From Stomorhina lunata (lineage: Eukaryota; Arthropoda; Insecta; Diptera; Rhiniidae), in assembly GCA_933228675.1 (NCBI GenBank), contig OW121740.1:128109799-128173798 (forward strand): DNA of 64,000 bases, written 5' to 3'. A program made the translations under genes and the position numbers. This document shows, piece by piece, positions 43,321 to 56,060 of this stretch; position 1 is the first letter of the stretch, and the number at the start of each line of letters is the position of its first letter. The notes beneath the pieces were generated by a model, which saw only the letters and a list, made by a program, of their open reading frames with translations, was not told where the DNA came from and searched no databases.

Positions 43321-43739
43321 TTTTAGTGTATTAGAGTGTAGTTTGACTGTAGAAATGATTGACCGATGATTTTGAATGAAGGTGAAATTAATTCAATTAT
43401 ACTACCCCACAAAATTAAACTTTTTGCGTTACAATTGACATTAACTATATTTTTTTTATTTGTTGTGATCTCTCCAAATGGAAACATTATTTTTTGGAAA
43501 CATTATTTTTTTAATTTTTTTTTTTATAAAATTTGCCATTTTTCAAGAGGATGATCCATTAATTTTATCATATCTTTGAAACGTATTGTTCGGTTTTGTT
43601 GAAAATTTAAGAATAGAATAACAAATACAAATAACTTAAAGTGCTTTTAAGATAATTTTTTGATATGCTTAAGGGATTCGGAGTTATTTGCACTTCATTG
43701 TAATTTTTTTATTCTTTATATTTAATTTTTTTATTTTTA
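43321..43739. other. AT-rich stretch, nothing recognised
   Basis: A 62-codon open frame (43366-43554) is hydrophobic and low-complexity and not called. No repeats are seen. Confidence 0.45.
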
Positions 43740-43860
43740 AAAATTCGTCAAAAGATGATAAAAAATATACCATTTTCATTACATGATCACAAAACTGTGA
43801 ATGTTTCAAATAAAATAAACTTTATTTCCTAAAAATCCATTCATAAATAGTGATTTTGTT
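43740..43860 (+). repeat. Dispersed repeat fragment (matches 22.5 kb)
   Basis: GATGATAAAAAATATACC, CATTACATGATCACAAAACT and GTGAATGTTTCAAATAAA align with 22558-22620. The rest is diverged. Confidence 0.5.
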
Positions 43861-43969
43861 AACAAAAAAGTAAATGAAGTGAGTAGCAATGCCAAGTCTC
43901 ATTAAGTATTTTGAAAATTGTACCCGTTACTTCATTTTTTAATATGAAAAAGGTGTGATAATTTTCACT

Positions 43970-44290
43970 TTATTGTCAATAAATATTTATTCATGTATTT
44001 TCACGAAATACGGCTTCGGCTATTTATAATATCTACAGTTTTAAGACCGTGACATAAAAATGGTAAGTTTTTAGAATTTTGGATTTTTTATGAATTTTTG
44101 AAAAATAATTATAAAAAAAATTATATTTTTATGTGAAAAATTCCACAACCGTTGACCATATTAAAAGATTGTCTAATCAAGGCTTAAAGAATTTTGCCGG
44201 TGTTCCTTTCAACAAATTTAGATAAGAAATTCCCAAGATATGAGAAAATCAATGGAACGACCTCTGTGAAAATTTTTAAATTTTGGGTGT
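43970..44290. repeat. Dispersed repeat, inverted relative to 55.74 kb
   Basis: CCCAAGATATGAGAAAATCA, ATGGAACGACCTCTGTGAAA and AAAAATGGTAAGTTTTTAGA are the reverse complement of the segment at 55737-55905. A short piece (TTACGAAAATTAAAAA) links both to 28.8 kb. No coding capacity. Confidence 0.6.
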
Positions 44291-44501
44291 TTTTGTACTT
44301 AGTGGGCCATAATACATCGAAATACAATAGTTAGACTTCAAAGATCTTTAAATTAAAGGAAATAGTTTGAGTATAAAAACTAAAATTGGGCAAATTGACT
44401 CAAGAAGTCTAGAAGGGTTAAACAGCCGTTAAATTGATACGTTTAAAGGTTTAATCGAATCAGTAAGTGATTGTAAGTTATTTGATGATGCTTAAAGCTG
44501 A

Positions 44502-44551
44502 ATTCACATACATCAGCACAAACTTATAAAACCCTGGTAGTGTAGGGTATA
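44502..44551 (-). mobile_element. Small fragment of the TACCCTTCACC element
   Basis: CATCAGCACAAACTTATAAA and GTGTAGGGTATAAAA are the reverse complement of the family start (TTTTATACCCTTCAC...TTATAAGTTTGTGCTGATG). Only the first ~50 bp are present. Confidence 0.5.
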
Positions 44552-46019
44552 AAAACTGTATTCAAACATTTCCATTACATTTTCCACTCTAAAATTTAGT
44601 GTAGGGTTTCAAAAATCGACAAAGCTAACTAAATATTTAAAAATGCTAAAATAAACACTACAAAATTAGATTGCAATGATGCACGTTTTGAGATATGATG
44701 CGTTTTTCTTTATTTTATTTTTTTTTTTTTTTCATTTGAAATTTTCATCGTTAGTTTTTATTTAAAAACCAAAAAAAAAAAAACAGAAAAACTTGTTGCA
44801 TTTGTTATTTTCTTAGCAGTTTTGTCTTGTAGTTCCAGTTGTCTTAAGGTTTAGACTGCCTGACGTTTTGGTTTAACAAATGCTCAACAAACATGAGTTG
44901 CATATTTAGTTCTTGTTTTGTTGGATTTGCTGGTCTAACATAATTCAACACAAGTTTTGTTGGCAAATACACAAAATGTTTGTTTCTAGCTGGAAAATTA
45001 TTTTTTAAAAACAGCTTTTAATTTCAAGATTAAAAGTAGCAGCATCATCTTCTTCAGTTTCATCTGTATGCGCTACATTATCATTTTTAAGACAAGTCGT
45101 GTCATGTCTTGAGAGTGGGAGGGGGCTATATTAAAAGCAAATATCATCAGAAAATCAGCCAGCCTCAAAAATATAGACAAAATGGATTTAATGTGCTAAA
45201 ATTAACACGTTACAATTGCATGACGTGTAGTCAAACACGCTTTATAATGAGTCAGGTTATTTTATATATTTAAAAAATAAATAAATATTTTTGTCACACT
45301 TCTAATGGAAATAGTTAATCCCTGTCGTAGATCAAGACCCTTTAAATGAAATTTTGTTTTTATGTTAAATTGTAAATTAAAATAATCAAAATATTTAACT
45401 AACTCTTGGCCAAGTAAGATTTTTCTTAAACAATTTCATGTTTGGTATTTACAATATTCCCAACTGACCTTAACTAGTTGAAAGCATTCCAAATTACAGG
45501 GCAATTACATGACTATGCAAACAGCAGCAACAGCAGTCAAAAGCAACAGCGATAGCAACAGTAACCGTAACAGCAATAGCAACAACTGCTTAAATTTAAC
45601 AACTTTGCAATTGTTGCCGAATGTGATTTTTTTATTATTTCTTATGTACGACCAGTTGTTTGTACTTCTTTCTACTAATCTTGTATAAATCTTTTTCTTT
45701 TTAACTATTTTGTGTCTTTTCATTTTTAAAGTCCAAATGCTACTATTGCTAATTGCGTTAAGAAATGCAAACCACGGTAAGTAACAACAATAAAATTTAC
45801 AACATCCAAACAACGCATTTAAATTGTTGGCAACAAAAAAAAAGAAGTTGCAGTTGCAGTTTGCAATAAAAGAGAAAAATCCAGAACAACTGATACTTTA
45901 AAGGAAAATGTAGGGAATTATTGGTATGCAAAGACTCTGGGATTACATTAAAGATAATTGGGGGAAAGAATGCAAGGACGAATTTCAGGTACAAATTATT
46001 ACTAAGGACATTTTTCTAT
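44552..46019. other. Mostly unique intergenic sequence with a CAR triplet patch
   Basis: 45516-45592 is an imperfect CAGCAGCAACAGCAG / AGCAACAG run of the kind called opa repeat in flies; here it is not in an open coding frame. Around 44815-44990 the DNA is less biased (CTGCCTGACGTTTTGG). No gene is recognised. Confidence 0.45.
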
Positions 46020-49000
46020 ATAAAAATGAGGAATAGAAATTTTTTTATGAAAAAAAATTGTTCATTTTTTTTTTAATTTTACGATATTAAAAATTATTCA
46101 CTTACAAATTTCTATAGAAATAAGTATTTTTTGAAAAAATTTCTATAAGAATGTTTTAAAATATTTCCTATAAAAAAATTTAATTCTTATAAAAAACATA
46201 AATTATTAAAAAATTCTCTATAAAAATAACAATTAAAAAGAAAATAAGAAACTCTTGAAGAATTTCCTTTAAAAACAATAAGAAATTTTTGAAAAAATTT
46301 CTAAAAATACTAAGCAAGTTTTTAAAAATTTCCTTAAAAAATAAGAAATTTTTGAAAAATTTCCCATAAAACAGAGAAATTTTTGAAAAATTTGTCATAA
46401 AAATAAGAAATTTTTGAAAAATTTCTTATAAAAATAAGAAAACTTTTAAAAATTCCTATAAAAATAAAAAATTTTGAAAAATTATAAGACAAGAAATTTT
46501 TAAAAACTTCCCATTAAAATAAGAAATGATTGAAAAATTTAATATTAAAAATTTCTTATAAAATAAGAAAATTTCCTATAAAAAAAATAAACTTTTGAAA
46601 ATTTTTCTAAAAACATATAAAATTTTTAAAAAATTTCCCATAAAATAGAGAAATTTTTGAAAAATTTGTCATAAAAATAAGAAATTTTTGAAAAATTTCT
46701 TATGAAAATAAGAAAAATTGTACAAATTCCTATAAAAATAAGAAATTTTGAAAAATTATAAGACAAAAAATTTAAAAAAATTTCCTATTAAAATAAGAAA
46801 TTATTGAAAAACTTAATATAACAATTTCCTATGAAATAAGTAAATTTCCTATAAAATAAGAAATTTTTGAAAATTTTTTTAAAAACATAAGAAATTTTTG
46901 AAAAATTACCTTTAAAAATAACTAATTTTTTAAATATTTTCTATAAAAAAAAAAAATAAATTTTTGAAAAACTCAATAAAAATCTTTTGAAAAATTTCTT
47001 AAAAAAAAGACATTTTTGAAAATTTCTTAAAAAATAAGACATTTTTGAAAAATTTCTTAAAAATATAAAAAACTTTTGAAAAATTTCTTAAAAAAAATAA
47101 AATAATTTTAAAAAAATATCTTAAAAAAATAAGAAATTTTTAAAAAATGTAAAAAAAAAGTAATTTTTGAAAAATTTCTTAAAAAAATAAAAAAGATGTG
47201 AAATTTCTTTAAAAAAAAAACAAGTAACTTTAGAAAATTTGTTTAAAAAAATAAAAAGTTTTAAAAATTTTTTTTTTTTAATTTCTTATAAAAACAACAA
47301 ATTTTTGAAAAATATTTTATAAAAATAGGAAATTTTTGAAAAATTTCTTATAAAAATACGAAATTTTTGAAAAATTTCCTATAAAAATAGGAAAATTTTG
47401 AAAAATTTCGTATTAAAATAGGAAATTTTTGAAAAATTTCCTATAAAAATAGGAAATTTTTGAAAAATTTCTTATAAAAATAGGAAATTTTTGAAAAATT
47501 TCGTATTAAAATAGGAAATTTTTGAAAAATTTCCTATAAAAAAAGGAAATTTTTGAAAAATTTCGTATAAAAATAGGAAATTTTTAAAAAATTTCTTATA
47601 AAAATACGAAATTTTTTAAAAATTTCCTATAAAAATAGGAAATTTTTGAAAAATTTAGTATTAAAATAGGAAATTTTTGAAAAATTTCCTATAAAAAAAG
47701 GAAATTTTTGAAAAATTTCGTATAAAAATAGGAAATTTTTAAAAATTTCCTATAATAGTACAAAATTTTTGAAAAATTTCTTCTAAAAATAAAAAATGTA
47801 TTTTTTTTCTTATAAAAATCAGAAACTTTTGAAAAATTTCTTATAAAAATAAAAAAAATTTGAAAAATTTCTTATAAAAATAGGAATTTTTTGAAAAATT
47901 TATTATAAAAATAAGAAATTTTTGAAAAATTTCTTATAAAAATAAGAAATTTTTGAAAAATTTCTTATAAAAATAGGAAATTGTTTAAAAATTTATTATA
48001 AAAATAAGAAATTTTTGAAAAATTTCTTATAAAAATAAGAAATTTTTGAAAAATTTCTTATAAAAATAAGAAATTTTTGAAAAATTTCTTAAAAAATAGG
48101 AAATTTTTGAAATATTTCTTATAAAAATAGGAATTTTTTAAAAATTTCTTATAAAAATAAAAAATTTTTAAAAAATTTCTTATAAAAATAAGAAATTTTT
48201 TAAAAATTTCTTATAAAATTAGAAAATTTTTGAATTTTAAAAATAAGAAATTCTTGTACAAATATTTTTTTTAATTTCCTAAAAGAAGTAACAAATTTTT
48301 AATAAATTTCCTATAAAAAAAGGAAATTTTTGAAAAATTTCGTATAAAAATAGAAAATTTTTGAAAAATTTCCTATAATAGTAGAAAATTTTTGAAAAAT
48401 TTCTTTTAAAAATAAAAAATGTATTTTTTTTCTTATAAAAATCAGAAATTTTTGAAAAATTTCTTATAAAAATAAGAAATTTTTTAAAAATTTCTTATAA
48501 AAATTAAAAATTTTTGAAAAATTTCGTATAAAAATAAGAAATTTTTAAAAAATTTCTTATAAAAATAAGAAATTTTTGAAAAATTTCTTATAAAAATAAG
48601 AAATTTTTGAAAAATTTCTTATAAAAATAAGAAATTTTTGAAAAATTTCTTATAAAAATAAGTTATTTTTGAAAAATCTCTTATAAAAATAAGAAATTTT
48701 TGAAAAATTTCTTATAAAAATAAGAAATTTTTGAAAAATTTCTTATAAAAATAAAAAATTTTGAAAAATTTCTTATAAAAATAAGAAATTTTTGAAAAAT
48801 TTCTTATAAAAATAAGAAATTTTTGAAAAATTTCCAATAAAAATAAGGAATTTTTTAAAAATTTCAATAACAAGAAATTTTTGAAAAATTTCCTAAAAAT
48901 ATAAAATTTTTGAAATTTTTTTTTGAAAATTTTCCGTTAGATATTAGAAGTTTTTGAAAAATTTCCTATAAAAATTAACAATTTTTGAAAAATTTTCTAT

Positions 49001-49035
49001 AAAAATATAATTTTTGGAAAAATTCCTATCAACAT
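46020..49035. repeat. 31-bp tandem repeat array 5 (3.0 kb)
   Basis: About 95 units of TAAGAAATTTTTGAAAAATT plus TCTTATAAAAA. The left third is the most diverged; 47300-48850 is fairly uniform, with local dialects (CGTATAAAAATAGG, CTTATAAAAATAAG). A block of about 140 bp around 47798 recurs around 48421, some 20 units later, and a shorter ~275-bp block repeat lies at 46.37-46.8 kb, so the array grew by segment duplication. Confidence 0.95.
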
Positions 49036-50789
49036 TTTTTTTGGTTCACCTAATTTCAAGTTTGCATCCTAAGTCTTTTGTTTTGGAACATATCATTTGG
49101 CGTTACATATATTTTAAGGAACTAATAAGATAGTAAAAAACTTCTTTTAAAACATTGATATCAAATCATTTGTTTACCCAAGGAGGAGAGGAAAAGAAGT
49201 GTATAATAATATTTACCATAAATACTTGTACCATAATTTTTATTATCCAAAGGAAACCAACTACAAATTGGAACATTTGTTTTCCTTTTCAGTTGAAAAT
49301 AAATATTTGAAAAACTAGAAAATAGAATCAAACAAAATAAAATGCACAATAGAAAGAAGAAAAGAAAAGCCAAGGGTCAATGCCGCTTAACGAAACCTGG
49401 TTGGTGTTGGCGTATTGGCCATAAAACACAGACAGTTGCTGGCCTCTATGCTAACATGAGGTGATAAAATCATTTATTTATATAATGTAAGAAGAGGGAA
49501 AAGAAAAGAACAGCTTCTTGGCTAAAATTTAATTTCGGTTACAGAATATACAATTTTTTCCAGTTTCTTTAGTAGACATTTTTACTTCCGCTTTTTTTTT
49601 TCGAATGCTGTAATTTCTTAGTGGCCTTAAAGACTTTTCCTTTCTTGTTGTAGTTGTAATTATTGCTGTTGTGGAACTGCTTAATGTTGGCACGTTTGTA
49701 AACATCGGTTATCTTTAATCTTTCTACTCCAACTCCAACTATATTTTACTAGTTGAGATCATTTGAGTTTAAGCCTGAGAATTACTTAGAATCACGCTTG
49801 CTTTTCAAAAGTTCGACTTCATGTCTGGAGAAGATCTTCCATTGAAGTTTTTATTTTTTTTGGTTTAACTAAGTAAATGCGTGTGCTTTACTCATTGTCT
49901 TTGTCCAGTGCTTTAAATCATCTATCTCTATCTTGTTAAAGTTGAATTGTATTTCTTATTTCAACTTAAAGCTATAAGATTTGTACCCCCAAAAAAGTCT
50001 AAGAAAACGAAAAAGCAAAGAACGGTCAAATTTAAGCATGTTTGCATTTATTTTCAATTTAGAATTTGCAAGAAAAGGGCGTGCGTGAAAATTATACACG
50101 GCATCTCTTTAAGAAAAGCTAAATAAAAGCGACACGTAACTAAACTTCTATCACCCTCACCCACCAGCACCACCAACAACAGATGATCCTCTAAAACCAC
50201 AAAAGCCACCAATGAACCTTTGCGTCCCATCACAGTTGATTCTTGATTTTGTTGCACAATAAAAGACGCACGACATGACCATCACAATAGCTTCTTTGGG
50301 TGATTACGTAACTTCAAAAGAAGCATGTTTAGAGCTACTCTTGGAGTGCCAAGCACCTTTCGCTTTCGTGTCTTTGAGATTTTTATTTTATTATTCTTCT
50401 TTTTTAATTTGTTGTCTTGGTAAAAGAAGATTTAGCAGTTTTTTCTTTTGGTGTTGTTCTGGCATATTTTAATTTCATTGAGTAACGCAAAGTCAATAGG
50501 GAGTAAACTTCAAGGATTTTCAGGAAGCATTTGTATGGTAATCATGTTTTTGAAATCTTTTTTGAGGTATATTTATGTATAACATTTCTTAGCCAAAACC
50601 TGAAATTTGAACTTTTTCCACATGGTTTTTGTTCAAGTTTTGTGGCATGATTTCCAATAATTAAAAGTTCATTGACTGCAGTATTTAATTGCAAGGAAAT
50701 TCATTTTGAAAGTGTTTAAAGGAAAAAATTACTTTATTTATAAAAAAATTAATAACAAAAATACCCAACTGAGAATTTTAAGGTATAAT
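49036..50789. other. Unique sequence between arrays 5 and 6
   Basis: The least repetitive part of this half of the window. 49380-49450 and 50090-50290 are less AT-rich (ACGAAACCTGGTTGGTGTTG, CCACCAGCACCACCAACAAC). Short frames at 50054-50257 (minus) and 50275-50472 (plus) have no recognised domain. It could hold conserved noncoding elements; no gene is called. Confidence 0.4.
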
Positions 50790-53365
50790 TTCTGTTAAGG
50801 TAAAATTTCCTCTAAAGATAGGAAATTTTCTATAAAAAAAAAAAACAAATTTTTGTAAAATTTTCTGTAAAAGTAAAAAGATTTTGAAAAAATTTTCTTT
50901 AAAAATAAGAAGTTTTTGAAAATATAAAATACAACAATCTGAAAAAATACCTATAATTTTTGGAAAAATTTCCTCTAAAGATAAGAAATTTTTTAAATTT
51001 TGAAATCTTTTTGTAACAATTAGAAAATTTTGAAAAATTTTCCACAAAAATAAGAAATTGTTGGAAAATTTCCTATAAAAATAAGAAATTTTTGAAAAAT
51101 ATCCTATAAAAATAAGAAATTTTTGAAAAATTTCCTATAAAAATAAGATTTTTTTTAATTTCCTATACAAATTAAAACTTTTGAAAAACTTTCTATAAAA
51201 ATAAGAAAGTTTTGAAAAATTTCCTATACAAATTAAAAAATTTTGAAATATATCCTTTAAATAGAAATTTCGAAAAATTTCCAATCAAAATAAATTTTTT
51301 TTTAAAATTTTCTATAAAAGTAGAACATTTTTGAAAAAATTCCTTTTAAAATAGGAAATTTAAAAAAAAAATCCTATAAAAATAGGAAATTTTTGAAAAT
51401 TTTCTTAAAAAAATAGGAAAATTTTTGAAAATTTTTCTATTTTTTTAAAAATTTCCTAAAAAAAAATAGTAAGTTTTTTAAAAATTTACTATAAAAATAG
51501 TAAATTCTGAAAAACTTTCTATCAAAATAGGAAATTTTTGAAAAATTTTTAAAATTTTCAAAACATTTCCTACAAAAATGGTAAATTTTAGAAAAATTTC
51601 CTATAAAAATAGTAAATTTTTGATAAATTTCCTTTAAAAATAGTAAATTTTTGAAAAATTTCCTATAAAAATAGTAAATTTTAGAAAAATTTCCTATAAA
51701 AATAATAAACTTTTGAAAATTTTCCTATAAAAATAGTAAATTTCTGAAAAATATCCTATAAAAATAGTAAATTTTTGAAAAATTTCCTATAAAAATAGTA
51801 AATTTTTGAAAAATTTCCTATAAAAATAGTAAATTTTTGAAAAATTTCCTATAAAAATAGTAAATTTTTGAAAAATTTCCTATAAAAATAGTAAATTTTT
51901 GAAAAATTTCCTATAAAAATAGTAAATTTTTGAAAAATTTCCTATAAAAATAGTAAATTTTTGAAAAATTTCCTATACAAATAGTAAATTTTTGAAAAAT
52001 TTCCTATAAAAATAGTAAATTTTTGAAAAATTTCCTATAAAAATAGTAAATTTTTGAAAAATTTCCTATAAAAATAGTAAATTTTTATAAAAATTTCCTA
52101 TAAAAATAGTAAATTTTTATAAAAATTTCCTATAAAAATAGTAAATTTTTGAAAATTTTCCTATAAAATAGTAAATATTTGAAAAATTTCCTATAAAAAT
52201 AGTAAATTTTTGAAAAATTTCCTATAAAAATAGTAAATTTTTTAAAAAATTCCTATAAAAATAGTAAATTTTTTAAAAATTTCCTATAAAAATAGTAGAT
52301 TTTTGAAAAATTTCCTATACAAAAAGTAAATTTTTGAAAAATTTGCTATAAAAATAGTACATTTTTGAAAAATTTCCTATAAAAATAGTAAATTTTTGAA
52401 AAATTTCCTATAAAAATAGTAAATTTTTGAAAAATTTCCTATAAAAATAGTAAATTTTTGAAAAATTTCCTATAAAAATAGTAAATTTTTGAAAAATTTC
52501 CTATACAAATAGTAAATTTTTGAAAAATTTCCTATACAAATAGTAAATTTTTGAAAAATTTCCTATACAAATAGTAAATTTTTGAAAAATTTCCTATAAA
52601 AATAGTAAATTTTTGAAAAATTTCCAATAAAAATAGTAAATTTTTGAAAAATTTCCTATAAAAATAGTAAATTTTTGAAAAATTTCCTATAAAAATAGTA
52701 AATTTTTTAAAAATTTCCTATAAAAATAGTAAATTTTTGAAAAATTTCCTATAAAAATAGTAAATTTTTGAAAAATTTCCTATAAAAATAGTAAATTTTT
52801 GAAAAATTTCCTATAAAAATAGTAAATTTTTGAAAAATTTCCTATAAAAATAGTAAATTTTTGAAAAATTTCCTATAAAAATAGTACATTTTTGAAAATT
52901 TTCCTATAAAAATAGTAAATTTTTGAAAAATTTCCTATAAAAATAGTAAATTTTTGAAAAATTTCCTATAAAAATAGTAAATTTTTGAAAAATTTCCTAT
53001 AAAAATAGTACATTTTTGAAAAATTTCCTATAAAAACAGGTAATTTTTGAAAAATTTCCTATAAAAATAAGAAATTAAAAAAAAATTTTATCAAAATAAG
53101 AAATGTTTGAAAAATTTCCTATAAAAATAAGAAATTTTGAAAAATTTTCCATAAAAATGAGAAATTTTTGAAAAATTTCCTATAAAAATGAGAAATTTTT
53201 TAAAAATTTCCTATAAAAATGAGAAATTTTTGAAAAAATTCCTATAAAAATAGTAAATTTTTGAAAAATTGTTTTTAAAATTGTGAATTTTTTAAAACTT
53301 CCTAAAAAACAGAAAATTTTTGAAAAATTTCTTTTAAAAATAAGAAATTTTTGTTTTTTTTTTTT
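50790..53365. repeat. 31-bp tandem repeat array 6 (2.6 kb, highly uniform core)
   Basis: About 80 units with TAGTAAATTTTTGAAAAATT and TCCTATAAAAA. 51600-53030 is nearly identical unit to unit, with only single-base variants (TATACAAATAG, GAAAATTTTCC). Edges are diverged. Same orientation and closely related to array 5, differing mainly at GTAAA versus GAAA and CCTATA versus CTTATA. Confidence 0.97.
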
Positions 53366-54912
53366 ATATATTGTGTTTAAAAATTTAGCAAACCGAAGAA
53401 AAGAAACAGATCTAATGTTACCTGGTTTTGAATAACATTAAACAGTTAGTAAAAAGATTTTTTGATTGATTTATTTTTTAGTATATTTAAAATATTTGAG
53501 CGTATATTTGATGACTTGACACAGATTTTTAAAATTAAAAATTATGTATACGCCAGTTTTGAGATCAACACAGTTCTGCTTTTTCCTGAATCCCTGTCAA
53601 AAATAAAACTGTTTTACAACAAATCTTTTTTATTAAGTTTGATATACATATGCAAATTTTGTAACCTATATTTTTATGTTTATCACAAAAAAAAATAATA
53701 TCTCACTTCATTTTAATCGCATTTTAAACGCCTTAACTCCATTTAACACATTGTAAATCAATCAAATGTAAAATAAATTAAAAAAAAATCAATTTAAAAA
53801 ATTAAAAACATTAATCTCAATTTCTGAGACAAGCTAAGGAGGAAAACACCTCAACTCAAATGATAGTCAAAGATGATCAAAAAATGGAAAAAATAAAGGT
53901 TTCTACCAACTATGGAAGTCAACTCAATTAATGTTGATCTGATAAGCGCCATTGGAGGCGGTCTTAATAAAATATTCAAACAAGCGCACAGACTTACAAG
54001 TTAGAAACTGCATGAAAATTTCCAAAATTGGTCAAAGTTTATTTAAAAAAAGTAAACTTACTCATACACATGCATATGTTTATATTGTGCAATTACATAA
54101 AGTAGCGAGAAAAACCACAAACAAGAGGAAACTTAGAACCTGTCAAAAAGATCAACGCTTTTAATAAAAACAGACAAAAAATAAAAATAACAAAACGAAC
54201 TAGGAAGAAGCCACCTACTAGAGACATTAACTACTGACCGCAGATAAAGGAAACTACAGGAACAATGAAGAGCCACAATGAAAGCAATAACAGCAAAAAA
54301 CACAATAGTTAAGAATTTGGAAAAAAAAAACTTTAAACACATACATACATTTCTACATATATTACAGATACATATGTAGGTATGTCTGTAATACAATCCT
54401 ATATGTGTTGGCTTAAATTTGGCGTATGCGCAGTTATTCTTAAAATGGCATGCGATCACTTTGAACTGATACCAGCGGGTAGACAACATGATCACGCATT
54501 ACGAGTAGTAGTCAAAATGTGCAAAATGTTAAAAGTTTTTAGTCTTTTCTCTTAAGATTTTGGCTTATTTATGACCATTGAAAGTTCGCAGCTTTGAAAC
54601 ACTAATAAAATTAGTTTTTCCGCTAAAATTTTTTTTTTGGTATATAAAAAGTAATGCTTTTTTATTCAGAAAAAGCTGTATAAAGAAATAAAAAAGATTT
54701 GAATCTGATTATATTGTCAACCTTATTCTGATATATAAAATGAAAAAACAAAAATAAAAAAGGAGTTTTTTTGTAATTAAGACACCAGCTATTTTTCTGA
54801 TAAAGTCTTCTATATGATTTAGTTTAACGAAATTTAAGACCTTTAATTTTTATATTGCTAATAACAAATTCTAAATAATAAATAAGAAAATGCTATAGTC
54901 GTCCAATCCCGC
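53366..54912. other. Intergenic stretch, no gene recognised
   Basis: AT-rich. ACATACATACATTTCTACAT and CATATGTAGGTATGTCTGTA (about 54340-54390) are simple-sequence-like. Open frames at 53462-53698 (plus) and 54133-54495 (minus) show no recognised domain and are not called. Confidence 0.4.
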
Positions 54913-55528
54913 CGTACAGTGCTATCATTCTATGTAAGCAATGGACAAAAATCAAAGGAGTTGTCTTAGACCAATGAAATTTGGAATGTGACTTGATATG
55001 GATTCAACACGATCGTACTTGAAATTAAAAAAATTTGTAGAAGGACACGCCTACTGCCCATTTATTTTTTAATATTAAAAAAATAAATGGAATTCACAAA
55101 ACTACAAATATATCCTATATGAGTTACTTTAGATAAAAAATTGGTGCATAATTTAATTAATAATTGGTTAAATTGTTTGCAAAATTTCGACAAAATTAGC
55201 TTAAGGATACGCCTAGGATGCACAAGTCCTTAAATCTAGAAGAATCGACAAAAATCACGAAATGAAAAATATATCTGAAAGAAGTTGTCATATATAAATG
55301 AAACTTATTGCCTAACGTGATGCCAAATGGATATATTTGTGTGCAAAATCTTAACAAAATCGGTCATAGGTCCTTAAAACTGGTAGAATCGACAAAAAAA
55401 AATACTAAATGAAACATTTTTTGCAGATTTATTTTAGCTACGTTATTAGCTATTGAAATCAATTAAATTTAATACAATTTTTGGCAATGATTTTTTTGAT
55501 TTTTGTCTACTGATGGTAGCACTGTGCG
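54913..55528. mobile_element. 616-bp element with inverted ends (CAGTGCTA...TAGCACTG)
   Basis: The left end CGTACAGTGCTATCAT, then 11 extra bases, then AATGGACAAAAATCAAA. The right end is TTTTTGTCTACTGATGGTAG, CACTGTGCG, whose reverse complement is CGCACAGTGCTACCATCAGT, AGACAAAAATCAAA. The interior contains two related GGTCCTTAAAACTGGTAGAA / AGTCCTTAAATCTAGAAGAA blocks near 55228 and 55372. No transposase frame, so a non-autonomous DNA element by structure. Confidence 0.55.
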
Positions 55529-55734
55529 TCGTTGTCATATCCATTACCACTAAGATCAAATATAATAACTAACTTATAAGTTTTAATTAAGTCCACTGGT
55601 CAACAAAAGAAATTACTTTGATGTCTAACTATTTAATTTGGTTGTTTTATGGCCTAAGTATTAAAACACCTAAAATTTAAAATTTTGTGAAAACGATTTA
55701 ACAAAAAAAACTAAAATTTTCTTAAATTATGAAT

Positions 55735-55995
55735 TTTCACAGAGGTCGTTCCATTGATTTTATTATATCTTGGGAGTTTCTTTAAGCTTTGATATGACAA
55801 TTTTTTCATATGGTCAACGGTTGCATAAAAATAAAAAAAAAATTGTAAAATCGAAAAATTTTTCAAAAATTCATCATAAATTGAAGATTGCAAAAACTTA
55901 CCATTTTTATTTCAAAATCGTGGTATTTACGAAAATTAAAAAAATGATCGGCTTCTGGTGGTATGGGCTGTCACTCCTGCTTATAAAACATATGT
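55735..55995 (+). repeat. Dispersed repeat, inverted relative to 44.0-44.3 kb
   Basis: TTCACAGAGGTCGTTCCATT, GATTTTATTATATCTTGGGA and AACTTACCATTTTTATTTCA correspond to the reverse complement of 44040-44280. The right part (TCGTGGTATTTACGAAAATT, TGGTGGTATGGGCT) matches 28806-28858. An ORF at 55770-55997 is inside the repeat and not called. Confidence 0.6.
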
Positions 55996-56060
55996 GAACT
56001 CAATGCAATTTTTCAAGTGTAGAAAGAAGCATTCAAATTTGTCGGTTTTTTAAAATGATG

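Noticed and set aside
45516..45592. Polyglutamine coding exon
   Set aside because: The CAG/CAA patch is interrupted and the frame that would give Gln is closed by stops nearby. The flanks look noncoding.
46020..53365. CRISPR array or other repeat-spacer system
   Set aside because: The repeats are head-to-tail with no unique spacers, the base composition is extremely AT-rich, and the context is a eukaryotic genome with spliced genes.
54133..54495. Cys-rich 120-codon minus-strand frame as a secreted protein
   Set aside because: The Cys codons come from ACATACATACAT-like simple sequence. There is no signal peptide at the start and no recognised pattern.
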